Shown: positions 1 through 14,404 of the stretch, one piece after another
Position numbering within the stretch: the stretch's first letter is position 1
How the letters are laid out: each line of letters opens with the position of its first letter
Source of the DNA: Caenorhabditis elegans
Lineage: Eukaryota > Nematoda > Chromadorea > Rhabditida > Rhabditidae
NCBI RefSeq assembly: GCF_000002985.6
Contig: NC_003284.9
Span: 10,850,001-10,914,000, forward strand
Length of the DNA: 64,000 bases
Reading direction: 5' to 3'
Notes under the pieces: generated by a model
Seen by the model: only the letters and a program-made list of their open reading frames with translations
Database searches by the model: none
What the model was told of the DNA's origin: nothing
Made by a program: the position numbers and the translations under genes

Positions 1-3000
1 CGAATAAAATGAAAGACTGAGAACTGGATATTGATGAAAAAACAAAGAAAGTAGGAGATCTCCGTAGGGAACATAATTTGCAAATAATGCCAAATTGATT
101 GGAATTGGGGTGAGGTTAAAGTGACGAGAGAAACGTGGGAGGCCAAGGGAAACTGATTAAAGTAAATGTCGCCGCCCTCAAACCTGAGGAAAAACATTTA
201 ATTTTGAAAATTTTGAAATATCATTGCTTGTGCTTTAGTAGAAAAAGAGCTTTTCAAGAGTAGCGTTGCAATACACAAATATTGGCATAAAAAATTGGTG
301 ATAAGAAAAATGAAATTGTATGTTGAAATATTAAAACATACAAATTTCATTAAAATTTTTTTAAATATGAACTTTTTCTCAACCTTTATTCTCACGTTGT
401 TCTTCAAAAACTACGCAAGACCTTACACCAAAACCAAAAAGAATAATAGAAATCGAACAAAATCCTAAAAAAAATTGGCTCCGAGCTAAAATATTTAGGG
501 TGGTCAAACATCTTAGAACCATCGTTCAATAAAAACATGATTCATAACATAAATTCTCACGATTAAAAAACAATCGAGGGAGGACTTACGAAATGTATTT
601 GAACATTTTTTTACATAAATAAATTTAAAGTGAACACAGGTTATTGAAGATTAATGGTCAAAATTTGTTTTAGTTGAGTTGTGAGATTCTAGAGTATCAA
701 TGTGAAGTAAAAAATGTAAATCAAAACTTGCAAAGATAAATTTTTTGCTTTGTTTATAAAAAATGTATTTTAATTTTTCTAACACAAATCCTGTTAGGTT
801 TTTGAAATATCACAGTAAAAAATCAGGTTTAACGGTTAGAGGCTAAAAAGAAAAAAAAAGATTTTTACGATGGAACAGAAACCAGCACGATAAGCGATTG
901 TTGCTACAACAGTTGGGGGTCAGTTGGAACGAGCAAATACACATACACACAATCGTTTTTTTTTTCAAAAGAAAAATGCTCAAGACAAGTGACGATGTCT
1001 TTTGATGAGACCGCCAGCTACCGAAAATGTCATATTTCTTGATAACCGATGGCATGTTGAACTAGAAGAAAAAAAATAAAAATCCAAACAATGCGAAACA
1101 TTTGCAAAAATCAAATCAAAGAAAACGACATTAACAACTAATAATGCCAGAAATGCAACACTTTCCGGCTCTTATCAATTGGTTTTTGAAAAACTCCGCA
1201 AATTTCGAAAAAAAAGGTGTTAAGTGAGTGACGATTATGAATTTAATAACGTAGTTTATCGGCGAAACAATGGGAGGTATGATGAACAAGAGTGTGACGT
1301 CATCAATGCAAAACATAAATGCAGAAAAGCAAAGATAGACATTGGGAAAAAGTAGTTGTTAGAACAGAGGCTAGTGTTCTAGCCATCAAATGTGACAGGT
1401 TGTCAGTATTCACTAGATGTCCACACCCAAAATATGATTCTGACCTCATTTTCTCGTAAAAGTAGCAACTTTACTGTGGAGTTTGAAAAAATCATACGCA
1501 AAGGTTTTACTAAAAACAATAAACTGCATATATTAATGAAATTAGGATTTCCGCCACACTGTTTCATTAAAAAAAATCTTATGGAGTTCTATTCTAAATT
1601 TTGAATTAATTTCGATTTCTCAAAACCACTTTGGGAATTCCTAGTACTTTTCAACTTATTTTGCCAGTAAATTTCTTTTATTTTACTATTCATTTTTTTA
1701 TAGTCAGAAAAATTGTCTTACGCATAAATATCACATAAAATTAACATTAACCGTTCAACAAAACAATTATAATCTTAAGTGCAAAATACTCGAAAATACC
1801 GTCTCTCTTGGGGAAATGTAACATTAACGAGTTCTTGACAAGTCAAAAGCTATTTCTAAATTAAGATTTATGAGGTTTTCGATTCCGGAATCTCAGAGAC
1901 AGATTAATCTCATAATAGCTCTAATAGCCTCCCAATTTATAAAAGAGCCGGTTGAGAGGGTATTGTAACAGCTGTCATGTTTTACAATCCCTTTAATTAA
2001 GCATTAATAAGGAGAAGCGGTAAAAGCTGAGTGAAAGATTTTGAAGGAGTCATAAAAATGAAGGACACTAAGAAGTTACTAACGTGGTCGAAGGCACGAG
2101 AGGCACAGTCTTTTTGGCAAATTTGCATAGAGCGAGAGAAGATTAGGCACGGGAGAGTTGACCTGTACCCTCTCTGTTCTATCGTTACCAAATTTGATAG
2201 TACTAGAGATCAACTCAAGTGTTTGTTCTTCTTTCCTCATCGATCACCTGCCACGTATCTGATTCGTCTTGCCTGTTAGCATATTGTTGCTTTGGCAAAC
2301 ACATTTGCCCAAGAGGTCTAATATAATTAAAGGGGGTTGAGAATGAAGGATGGTTGGTTCAAGATGAAATTCGAGATGATGTGGCAAGATGTGGAAATGG
2401 TTGGTAGTATTAGGCAAAAAATCATGAGCACTGAAGAATAGTCGTCGAATTACAAATATAGTTGCGTCAAAAGTTAATGGATGATGTCATTCGAAGAAAA
2501 TCAAAACTCGAAGCTGATCCGAAGGTAAATGTCAATACTTAATTTGTAAATACCACCAGTAATGCTTGTAATTATGTAGGTTTTAGAAGTGTTAGTTTTT
2601 TAGCTAAATAACAAGCGATTAAAAATTGGCAATACATAGAGACTAAGGTAACAAGAAAACTGACTTCTTTCTGAAAATTTAATTTGAAATTTTAAGTGCA
2701 GTTTAAAAACTGCACTGCAGAACTTCATGCCTCTCGAAGATTTAATAAAGACTAGTTTATTTTTGTTGTAGAAATAATATGAATGTTGTAATCGCGTTTA
2801 TTTCACTTATTGACAGATATAAAAAGTCACAAATTCCTCAAATTTTGCCCACCACTTGAATGAATAAAAAAAAATATAGCTAGACATTTTTACATTTTTC
2901 GGAAAATTTAACGGTCCTTCAAATTATTGAAATGTTCAATTCTTGAGTTGAATTTCAAGATGTAATTTTTCATTGAGAAGACTGGGGATTGCCTAAAAAC

Positions 3001-4380
3001 GTTAACAATTTTTTTTCTATGAAAATATTTTTCATGAGAAATGGAAAGTACCTAAAAGTGAAGCAGAGTAAACCAAATTTTAGAATATAAACTTGGTTTT
3101 CAATTGCTTGTAAAAATGTGAGAGAACAAGTGATGAAGCTCGTGTTTGTCTTGTACCACTTTGAATGAAATAGTGATACAAAAACAAACAGAACACAAGT
3201 GGCTCAACCCATCGTTTTTCGTATTTTATAAAAAATTTTCATTATTTAATCAGTTTTCATTTGGACCCTCTAATCAGATCCTTTAAAAAAATCGAAAAGT
3301 TAATTAATCGGAGGAAATGAAAACAAAATAAAAATGTGATGTCCGTTTTTTTCTTCGTAATCTTCACAACTATCCATTGTAATAGAAAAACGTGAACCGA
3401 GCGACGTCAAAGTGTCAGGTGCTCAGTCGAAACCAATCACTACGTTTACAACTGATTTCTTCCTTCTTTTTCTCGGTTTCATTGGCGGCTCGTTTATTTC
3501 CAAAACACCTCTTGCGTTTTATCGGTGAAGCTATCATTGCGTCCTTATGATGTGAGAAGTTCCGTCAACCAATTGACACCGAGATTTATTGCATGTGACA
3601 GTTCACAGCAATAAGAAATAGAAAGCTTGGATAATAACCTTTTGGTAGGATAACAATAAGAGAAAGAGCGAGAAAAACCAACTGTTCGAACAAAAAAGTT
3701 TAGAATTGAAAATTGGTAATGTAAATATATGAAATTTATAAACTTGCAAAAAGAAACACCGAACAATTTACCATGATCGGTTTTTAAATTAGTATGTTGT
3801 TTCTTAAAATTGACGAAGAGTGGTTTTTTATAATGAAAGTATGTATTCAAAGAAAACAAAAAATGATAATTTCTAATGTCAGCTATTTGTTTCATTTCAA
3901 TGGAACAATCTTCACCTGACAGGATTTTCAAATTGCATACAAAGTGTCGTTTTGTCTGCTACAATTCTTAGGTACCGACCTTCAGACTATTGGGCGTCTA
4001 GCAAAGAAGAACTCAATTGGCGAGTATTGAAGCGTTCCTAGAGTGTTTTTTTTTTGACAACTCTATCGTTTTTAAAAATCGGCTGATAAAGAAACTAAAA
4101 ATACAAAATGTTTCAAAAATATTAGAATTTTTGTGTTAATAAGAAACAAAAAGAAACCAAATGAATAACTACGAGTTTTAACTTAATTATAAGATCAAGA
4201 CAAGAAGTTTTACAACAATTCTGGCAAATTTAATTTCAATTAGATCTGATTCCTTAACAAAAGTGTTTTGCACCGCAATTTTAAAAAAAGCAATGCAAAT
4301 TTGTAAAATTTAAAAACATTGTACAATGTGTTTTTATTTTAGAAAACAAAGTAAATAAGAAATAAAATGAAACTGTATAA
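1..4380. other. Gene-free flank left of the pgp cluster
   Basis: I see no exon chain with codon-consistent splice sites here. The open frames are short, AT-rich and end quickly. A less AT-rich stretch at about 1990-2290 and another at about 3370-3540 look more constrained than their surroundings and could be regulatory or UTR sequence, but nothing in them is diagnostic. The 3' end of the first pgp gene enters from the right: on the minus strand an AATAAA lies about 45 bases past its stop, near 4335. Confidence 0.5.
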
Positions 4381-7300
4381 TTATTCTATTAGAGTTTCCA
4401 CTTGAATTCCTTGTTTCTGTACAAGTCTCCAGTATATACTTCTTTTCCTTAATAGTTCTTCATGTGTTCCTTGTTCTGCAACTTTTCCGTTTTTCAGAAC
4501 AGCAATGGAATCTGCATTGACTACTGTTGATAGCCGATGTGCAACAACAACAGTGGATAGTCTCTCACTTGCAGTGTCAAGAGCATTTTGAACTACTTTT
4601 TCACTGTCACTGTCCAGAGCACTCGTCGCTTCATCCAATAGAAGAACTTTTGGATTTCTCAGGATTGCTCGAGCAATCGCAATCCTTTGTTTTTGACCAC
4701 CGGATAACTGAGCTCCACGTTCACCAACAAGTGTGTCCAGACCCTGAGAAGAAACAACTCGTTTGTGCATATTTTAAGTTTTATGAACTTCAAATTTACC
4801 TGTGGGAACTGGCTTACAAAACTAAAAGCGTTTGCAACTTTTAATGCCTGATCAATTTCTAATTGAGATGCATTGTGAGAAATTCCAAACAAGAAGTTTT
4901 CTTTAATTGAGCAGTTGAATAATACGGGTTCTTGTGAAACTAAAGATACACTTTCGCGAAGATGGTGCAAATTGACGTCAACCACATTTTCCTCATCAAT
5001 TTTCTGGAAAGTTTATAGGTGAAAAAGAATTTGTGATATGGTTACTCACGACTTCTCCATCTACAGCATGATAAAATCTTTCCAATAAAGATATTATAGT
5101 AGATTTACCACTACCACTGGGTCCCACAAGAGCCAATGTTCTGCCTGCTGGAAGTTTTAAGCTAACACCATCCAAAATCATTTTGTCTGAGCGCTGAGCA
5201 TATTCAAATGAAACATTTTTTAATTCAATTTCCCCATTTTTAATATTTCGCTTTCCTTGTGATGAATCGTAGGGCATAATTGCAGGATAGGTAAATAAAT
5301 GGAATATTAATCCGGCTGCATGGATTGCTTTTCGATGATCTGGAAGATATGCAACTGCGGAACCAGCGTAGCTTGCAGTCATTGATAACGTCATGAGCAC
5401 TAGGTAAGTGTCCATTGGTAGAATTTCTTCACGTAAGACAAGCCAAGTTCCGAATTTGAACGAAACGGCGTAAATAAAGAAGTAGCAACTGCATGCAAAA
5501 CCATTCGCAGTTCCCTGAATAATTTTTTATGCTATTTTTCAGGTAATGCGCAGTGTTACCTGAATTACAGCTCGTTTGAAATAAGAATTACGAATTTTTT
5601 GTAAATGAGAAGTAACAAGTAAAATCACTCTGTTTTCCATGTTAAGTGCTCGAACAGTTCTGACGTTTTCCAATGCCTCAATCGCAGCCTGAATTATCAA
5701 CTATCTTTCATGTATTTTCGAGCACAACCAAACCGTACCCTGTTACTTTTTTCAAAAGCAATTGAATCCTCCTCCACAGCTTGATCAACAAAATTGTCAT
5801 TGCAATATCCGGCTAGATAAAGTAATGGGCAAAACATGAGAACCTGTATAAACGTTTCACTTAAATTTGTAATATGATTTTGATCTTACTTGTAATGACA
5901 TTTTCCAACTGTAGAAAAATGACATGATAACTGCAAGTAGAATAGCTACTAGAGTCATAATAACACTACCAAGGCGATCGTCCACTGCAGCAGTGACATT
6001 TGAAGAATCTGCATTTAATCTATTGGATAGTCTCGTAGCAGTATGACACGGATCGTCGTAAAATGCACAAGGAAGAGACATTAAATGTTTGAATGACATG
6101 CTTCGAAGTTTGATAGATAGTTTTTCTGCTGTTTTACCGAAGAAATAATATTGAAAGAAGATGAAAATTGGGCGAGTAAAGGCCAAAAACAAAATTGAAA
6201 GTGCCCAAAAATGACTTTTGCTTAACATTTCATCTTTATCGAATGCATATGCCTAAACGAATATAAAATAAGTAGGATCGAGTGGAACAAAACTTGCCTC
6301 ATAAGACTTAATCATGAGTTGTGAAGAAAGTGGGTAATATATTCCCTGAATAGCACTTCCTAACACTGCTATAAAAAGAATGCAGTATTCCGAACGACAG
6401 TATTTAATGATTTCACAAATATTTGATTTTTTAGCTCCTTCTTCTTTTATTTCGGCTATCAATTTTTTCACATAATCATCTTCTTGATCAATCTTCTGAT
6501 GGGAAATTTCATTTGACGGAAAATCAGAATGGGACGATTGTCTTGTCACTCTTTCCTCATTTTCATCTAATGAAGAAGCTTTTTAAAAATAGTTATTGGT
6601 AGAATATCTTACTCATTTTCTCATAGTTTGTGCTCATAAGTTGTGTTTGCACAAGATTGTTGTAAACACCATTCATGGCAATCAACTGTTTGTGATCTCC
6701 AACTTCAACGATCTGTATAATTTAATCATGTAACAGATTAATTTGTATCTAATAGCTTACTTCTCCCTTTTCCATGACTATAATTTTATTTGCATTTCTT
6801 ATTGTGGACAATCTGTGGGCAACAACAATTGTGGTTCTTCCAATTGAAGCCTGAAAGTTCAAACATTGTAAAGTATTAATCTTGAGAGCTCACTCACTTT
6901 TTGAAGTGCTTCTTGTACTATGAATTCACTTTCATTATCCAAGGCACTAGTTGCTTCATCGAGTAGTAAGATTCTTGGATTTCTTACCAATGTTCTTGCA
7001 ATTGCGATTCTTTGTTTCTGGCCACCCGAAAGTTGAGCTCCTCTCTCACCAACAATCGTTTTGATTCCATCTGGGAAGTTGCAAACAAAATCAAAAGCAT
7101 TCGCATTTTTCAACGCATCAATGATTTCCTGTTCAGTAGCATCAGGTTTTCCGAATCTAATGTTTTCTTCGATGCTTGTATTAAAAAGCACGGGTTCTTG
7201 AAATACAACTCCCATTGCTTGTCTGAGCTGCTTGATATTAATGTTGTATATATCGTTTCCGTCAATTGAAATTCTACCGGAATCAATATTATAGTAATGT

Positions 7301-9230
7301 AAGAGTAACTGTATTACTGTGCTTTTCCCACTTCCACTAGCACCAACCAAAGCAATACACTCTCCACCTTGAACATTGAATGATATTTCTTTTAGCACTG
7401 GTACATCAGGACGAGTTGGATATGAGAATAGCACATTTTTGAAAGAAATAATTCCTTGAAATGTGTCTTTGATTTCTTCACTGAAGAATTCATCAGCCGT
7501 GGCATCACTCTACAATTTTGAAACTTTCAAAATGGTCAAGGAAATGTGTTTATAGATTGCAGCCAGTTTGCCGAGCTTTGCAAATTCGAATTTTTTTCAA
7601 AAAACTCCCTCTGTTTCAAATTATCAAATAATTACATTTTAAACTTCGTTTTTTTCGGATAAAACTTCACGATGATTACTAATATGTGCGCAATAGAAAA
7701 TTAAATGTCAATCATTCAAAACTAACTTTTTTCGAAATTAGTATCACTCACATCGAGCAAAATATCTGCAATTGGTACAGTTAAAGGTATTGCACTTGCA
7801 AGTCGCGAAATATGAAGAATTGCTTCACCTAGACAATAAGAACCAAAGAGAATGTAATACAAGATCTGCAAGTAAACAATCACAACGCTTACAAATTGAA
7901 AGTAAACTTACTCGGACGACTACCCCAGGTTCTATTGTTCCTTCGTATATCATATTCGCACCAAAATAAAGAATCACAAAATTGAGAGCATTGGTAAAAA
8001 AGTAATCTGCACTTCTCGAAAGAGAAAATACAAAAGCACGATTCAATGCATATTTTTCGCCATTCTTTAATTCTTCGGTATACCTAAAATATAAACTATT
8101 CAAAGTCCTAAGTGTTGAATTAACCGTTCAACTTCTTGCTGCTGTCCATTTAGAGAGGATACTGTTTTATAACAACCTAAAGCTTGAAACGCAATTGAAC
8201 CTGCATTTGAAATATGCTCATTTTGTTTCTCGTTATTTTTCATTTTGCCCCAAGAGTCCAACAGACCGGATAAAACAATTCCAAACGAAAACACAGTTCC
8301 GTAGCAAGCAAGTCGCCAATCTGTGTAGAATGCCAAAATAGTTCCAATCACAAAATCGGTTAGAAGAGCAATTATAAGTGCAATTTTTTCATTGAAAACT
8401 TCGCGAAATCGTTCCATGTTACTAAAACATTATGATTTGAAAATAGACATTGCTAAAGAAACTTACTCATTAAGAACAATTGACAAGTGCCCTGTAGACA
8501 TACCATCAAAATACGAAATATCTTTTCTCAGCAATCGAGATATGTACTGCCTTCTAACATTGTATGCGGTATTGTCACCAACAAATTTCATGATGGAAAA
8601 CTGAAAAAAAAACAAGGAATTTAAAAGTGCAATTCTGATAAATTACCTGAAGAAATCCAAAAGTGAAATATGCAAAGCCAACAAGGAAAAATAAAAGCAC
8701 AACGCGATTCATATCACTTTCAAAAAGTTTGTAAGCATGCGCAAGATCGACAGGGTCTGAAAAGCTGTTAATGAGAGCTTTACCGCTTTTACAATACGTT
8801 TTAATAGTCTAATACACAAAACAAGCATACATATGAAACAATTTAACTCACCTATAGTCTTATTGTTAATAGCATTTGTAACTTTAACCAGTACTTGAGA
8901 AGTTTCTCCAAGTGTATAGCTTTCAAACGGTTGACACATACCAGTTAATATTGAAAATACTACGCCTAGAAAAAACAGAAGTTTTTCATACCTTGTTGTA
9001 CATTTTATCTGAAATCCAAAAGTTTTCTTTAAAAAATTATTTGTAGACCCTACTATGACTTTGATAAATTTGCATACATTTGACCAATTTGTATTGCTTG
9101 AAAATGGCAACAAGGGAAAACTGCAAAAAAAAAAAACGTAAGAGAAACAGAAGAGTCGCAGAGAGTGCAAGTGCATTTTCTTCTTTTTTTCAAGTACTTT
9201 TCTTTCTGTTAATTTTTTTTACCTGTCCAT
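4381..9230 (-). CDS. pgp-5: P-glycoprotein, ABCB-type full transporter (cluster gene 1)
   Basis: Full-length ABC exporter with the order TMD1-NBD1-TMD2-NBD2, expected in the plasma membrane, probably pumping hydrophobic or toxic compounds out of cells using ATP. NBD1 (about 6860-7440) has Walker [10 protein letters not shown], the LSGGQKQR signature and Walker [15 protein letters not shown]2 (4381-5400) has [29 protein letters not shown] and the H-loop AHRLSTV. I place the start in a tiny first exon, 9223-9230 (ATGGACAG), spliced to 9120. This gives an N-terminus beginning MDSFPLLP, which lines up with the N-termini of genes 3 and 4. Introns run through the whole gene; the one at 7513-7750 is longer than most. 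The last exon (4381-4743) is nearly identical to that of gene 4 while the intron before it is unrelated. The symbol rests on remembered cluster order (C05A9.1 at this end): family near certain, symbol less so. Confidence 0.85.
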
Positions 9231-9509
9231 TATAAAATGAGTAATATGAATTTGTTACTGTGTTTTTAGTAGAATTGAAGCAGAAACTGTGAAGATTGAG
9301 TTAAAACTAAGAATTTTATTTGATTTTATATTGGAAAATATTGCACAATACTATGTAATTCTTTTATGAAGGGGAGTAAAAAAGAAAAAAAAACGGCTCA
9401 ACGAGACAATGATATCATAGTAATTTATTAAGTAAACACGGTAAATGTTTATAGACTTCACACCATAATTTTTGAAGATAATTGTCAATTGCGATGAAAA
9501 ACTCATTTC
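9231..9509 (-). other. Short gap between pgp genes 2 and 1, operon-like
   Basis: Only 279 bases separate the stop of gene 2 from the start of gene 1 on the same strand. Reading the minus strand, an AATAAA follows gene 2 at about 9425-9430, and AG acceptor-like sites (TCTTCACAG, AAACACAG) occur before the gene 1 start. This is the layout of a nematode operon with SL2 trans-splicing, but a short independent promoter would look much the same. Confidence 0.4.
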
Positions 9510-12500
9510 CTATGAGCTCTTCTGATGCTGCACAAGGCGCCAATAGTCTCCTTTCACGGCCAACAATTGATTATGAGTTCCTGTAAAATTACGTTGAATG
9601 AAACTGCGGTATTTCATACATAAATACCTTGTTCTACAACTTTTCCATTTCTCAAAACAGCAATAGAGTCTGCATTGATAATAGTAGATAACCGATGAGC
9701 CACAACTATGGTAGATAAGCGCTCGCTTGCTGTGTCCAGTGCATTTTGTACTATTTTCTCACTTTCGGTATCCAGAGCACTTGTCGCTTCATCTAGAAGC
9801 AGCAGTTTTGGGTTCCGAAGAATTGCTCTGGTTATGGCAATTCTTTGCTTTTGACCACCAGACAGCTGAGCGCCTCGGTCCCCAACAATAGTATCTAACC
9901 CCTGAGAAAAAGTTCAAATTTAGAAACTTTAGGGCTATGCAAACTTGATTTCAAAAAGTGTACATAGAAGCTTAATATTCACAAAATATATTTCCAATAG
10001 TAATTAACAACTTACCTGCGGCAACTGAAACACAAAATTAAAAGCATTTGCGATTTGCAACGCGTTTTCTATTTCTGTTTGCGATATGTTTCTTGTGAGC
10101 CCGTACAAAATGTTGTCTCTAATTGAACAATTGAATAATACTGGTCCTTGTGATACCAGTCCCAGATTTGATCGTAAGTGATCCAAATTGATATTTTCCA
10201 CATTGTCGTTGTCAATTTTCTAAATAAAGTACTAAATATAGTACAAGTGATTTTAAAATGCATTTTTTCTCACAATAAATCCTTGATCGGCACGATAAAA
10301 CATTTCGAGGAGAGAAATTATTGTAGATTTTCCTGATCCACTAGGTCCAACAATTGCCAGTGTTTTACCAGCTTCAACTTTCAAATTAACACTGTCTAAT
10401 ACTGTATAATCCGGACGTTGATGATAATGAAATTTCACATTTTCTCCATTGACTTCTCCTTTGGTAATGCTTCTTGAACCAGTATCAGAATTGAAAGGCA
10501 TTGTAGCTGGATATGTGAACAAATTGAAAATCAATCCTGCTGAATGAATAGCTTTCCTAAAATCTGGCATATATGATATCGCTGATCCTGCCATATTCGA
10601 TGTATATGATAGTGTTATCAGAGACAAGTACATATCCATTGGAATGACTTCTTTTTGTAAAATAAGGTAAGTGCCGAATTTGAAAGAAATGGCGTACACA
10701 ATTTGAGAACATCCAGCAGAAAATCCGTTTGCAAGACCCTACAAAACAGATTTATTGCAGAATTTATCGGAATAACAGACCATAACCACAGATCTTCTGG
10801 GATAACTTGTTTTCAAAACTGCAAGATATTCCATAACCAAGTTTATCACCCTTGCTTCCATATTCAACGCTTTCACTGTTTTCATGTTATCCAGTACTTC
10901 TATAGCAATCTGTAATTTTAATATGTAAGGAAATCAAAAAGTTCAGCTGACTACTCACTTTATTGCTGTTTTCAAACGCCACCGAGTCTTCTTTAATGGA
11001 AATAGTGGTAGTTTTCTTATACAAGAATTTCGCATAGTAAAGAACTGGAAAAAACAAAACAACCTGAAAAAAAACTCAATTTGAAAACAATTGTATTCAA
11101 ATAAATGTGGCAACAACTTTCAGCTGATATGGAACATTTTGAAAATACTTGCCTGTAATGTCAGTTTCCAAGAATAATAACAAGCAATCAATATGGCAAG
11201 TGAGAACGAAACCATACTCATCAACAAACTTCCTAGTCTAGCATCTACAGCTGCTTTAATGTTTGATGGATCAGTATTCAAACGATTGACTAGTCTAGTT
11301 GGAGAGTGCTTTGGATCATCATAAAATGCACAAGGAAGAGATAACAAATGTTGAAACGATTTGATTCGCAAGCGTGTGGAAAGCTTCTCTGATACTTTTC
11401 CAAAAAAGAAAAATTGACAATAAAGAGTGATTGGGCGGATGACACCAAGCACCAAGAACATCGCAGCCCAAAAGTGTCCATAAGTGAGGATATTTTCTCC
11501 ATCCATTGCATATGCCTTAAATTCGATTTTTAGTTTGAACACTATTATAAAATTAACTACCTTATAAGTCTGAACAATAATTTGAGATAAAATTGGAAAG
11601 TTACAACCTTGAATCGCACTTCCAATGACAGCCATTGAGAGCAAAAACGCATCTGGTCGACACTCTCGAAGTACTTCCCAAATATTAGATTTTATCTCAA
11701 TATCCGAAGAAGTTTCTTTCAGTAACTCTTCGAGAGGTTCGCCATCATTCAAGTTGGGGGGTGTTTTTTGAATAACTTCTTCTGCTCCCTGACCATTTAT
11801 GTCCTCCTCAACACTTTGAGAATCAAAAAATTGTGCTCGAACTAAATTACTGTATTCTCTATCCATACTAATCAGTTCCTCATGTGATCCAACTTCTGCT
11901 ATCTAAATTTTAACTGTTTGTGTATTTTTGTTTTTAAAATCAAGTTCCTCAAAGTATAGAAATCTGCATAAACTTTCTTACCTTTCCATTGCTCATAACC
12001 ATAATCTTATCGCAATGACGAATAGTGCTAAGCCTGTGAGCAATGATGATTGTTGTCCGCCCTTCTGATGCCTGAAACACATACTCAGTACATATTTTCT
12101 CGGAACCTTGTTACTTTTTTGAGAGCAAGTTGTACAGCTCTTTCGCTCGCACTATCAAGAGCACTAGTTGCTTCATCGAGAAGTAAAATAGCTGGATTTT
12201 TGACAAGAACCCTTGCGATGGCAATCCGTTGTTTTTGTCCACCTGAGAGCTGTGCCCCTCTTTCTCCAACAATTGTTTTTAAACCATCTTTTATATTACA
12301 AACAAAATCGTAAGCATTAGCTTTTCTTAGCGCTTCGTATATTTCTGACGACGTTGCGTTGGGGTTTCCAAAACGTATGTTTTCCTCTATCGTTGTGTTG
12401 AAAAGCACAGGTTCTTGAGATACAACTCCAATTGCGTTTCTGAGCTGTTTCAAGTTGATATCATGTAGATGAGAGTCACCAATCTTGATTGTTCCAGATT

Positions 12501-14404
12501 GAATATTGTAGAAATGAAGAAGTAGTTGAACAATTGTACTTTTACCACTACCACTTGCGCCAACAAGTGCAATACATTCTCCTTGTTTCACATCAAATGA
12601 GATTCCTCTCAAAATGTCTACATCAGGCCGGGATGGATAAGCAAATTTCACGTTATTGAATGACAGCATTCCTTGAATTGTCTTATTGCTATCGGTTTGT
12701 TCATTGTCCTGGTTATTTTCAATCATATCATCATCTGATGTCAAAACATCAAATATGGGAGTAGCAGAATTAATTGCATTTAATAAGTAGGAAATGTGAA
12801 GAAATGCTTCTCCGAGACTGAATGCACTGAATAGCATGTAGTGGAACAACTGAATATATTAACATGAGAACAATAGTTTCCAGGATACAATTTTTGCTCA
12901 CCGTAACAATTGCAACTGTGTTCATTGTTTTGTTGTAAATCAAATCTGCCCCAACATATAAAATCGTTCCATTCAGTGCATTACAGAAAAAGTGTGAGAG
13001 TCCTCGAGAAGTAGCAAGAAAAAAAGCTCGTCGGGAACCAAACTTTTCTCCTTCCTTCAGTTCAGCAGAATATCTAAAATTACTTTTCTTTTTTAAATTT
13101 GCTATCTGAGAAATTAATCCAACTTCTCAAGTTCCTGGGTTTGTCCATTTAGCGAAATTACTGTTTTGAAAGAGCATAGAGCTTGAAAAGCGATTGCTCC
13201 TGCGTTCGAATAATGCATGCTTTGTTTTTCATTAGATTTCATCATACTAGTCGAATTGAGAAGTCCCGATATAACAATTCCGAAAGCAAAAACACTTCCA
13301 TAAGAAGCAAGTGTCCAGCTTGTATAAAATGCAAGTGCAGTTCCAATTGCAAAATCAGTAGAAAAGCAGATAATAAACGCTATTTTTTCGTTGAACGCCT
13401 CTCGAAATCGTTCAAGATTACTGCAACAAAATGTTTTCAGTAACAAATTTTTGCAAACTAACTCGTTCAAAACTGTTGATAGATATCCGGTGGAAATTGT
13501 ATCAAAGTATTTTGCATCTTTCTTGAGCAAGCGTAATATAAATTTGTGTCTCAGCCGATATGTAGTGTTGTCCCCAATATACTTAAACAGGGAGAACTGA
13601 AGCAAAGGGGTATTTACTTTAGATCGGAAATTTTTATTACTCACTTGAATAAATCCGAAAAACATGAAAGCGCACCCAACGAGCCCAAAATGAATCACTA
13701 CATTGTTCATATCAGCATGGAACATTTCATATGCTTTTTCTAGATCACTAGGGTCTGTAAATATGATGGACAACAAATTAGTAATGTTTCCTATTGCGAC
13801 CGAGAGATTGTTCCCTTTTGTAGCCAACAAAAATTATCTCATAGAGTTATAAATAAATAAAAAATTTTATCATTTGAAAAATCCTTTCCATTTGATGATA
13901 AACAAAAACTTTGATCTTTCATTCAAAACCTTACCAAGGGAGGCGTTGTTAACGGCCGCTGTAATCCGAACAAAAGCTTGTGAGACTTCTCCGAAAGTGT
14001 AACTCATGAATGGTTGTGTTAATCCTGTGCAAATTGCAGAAACCACTCCAATTACGAACAGAAACTTTTCCCATTTACTTGTACATTGCCACTGAGAACA
14101 ACTTTTTATGTATCTTAGAAAAGCTACTTGATAATCATTTTTGCTAGTGCCAAGAATTTATTTAACTTAAGGCTATTGAATTTTTTTCAAGTTTTGACTT
14201 TTTTGTAAATACATTACCTGCTTTTTCAATATTCATCACCATTTTATTTCTGAGAGAGCATTATAAATCATATTAAAACCTAGTGAAATCAATATAAAGT
14301 TTCACACATTGTATACTTACCACGACTTTCACGAATTTCGTCCAGTTCGTTGTTTTCTTCTCATTTTCAACTGGAATCAGCACATCGTTTTCTGAATTCT
14401 CCAT
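9510..14404 (-). CDS. pgp-8: P-glycoprotein, ABCB-type full transporter (cluster gene 2)
   Basis: Complete two-halved ABC exporter, the most diverged of the four in the window. The start at 14404 opens [10 protein letters not shown]; exon 1 ends at 14321 with a GTAAGT donor, and exon 2 starts at 14091 ([10 protein letters not shown]), the same first-intron position as in its paralogues. NBD1 (about 12085-12700) carries [22 protein letters not shown] and [15 protein letters not shown]2 (about 9600-10500) carries GPSGSGKST, an intact LSGGQKQR and a Walker B. The TAG stop at 9510-9512 follows a short tail, VQHQKSS. Both nucleotide sites look intact, so I expect an active pump; its substrate cannot be told from sequence. 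The next gene starts only 279 bases downstream. The symbol pgp-8 is inferred from remembered order and from genes 3 and 4 being the near-identical pair I associate with pgp-6/pgp-7. Confidence 0.85.

Noticed and set aside
2031-2279. 82-codon plus-strand frame in a less AT-rich patch
   Set aside because: No splice context or recognisable domain, and an overlapping frame on the other strand is equally open.
3545-3931. 128-codon open frame on the minus strand
   Set aside because: AT-rich, repetitive Phe/Tyr/Ser/Lys composition, no domain, no splice partners; looks like chance.
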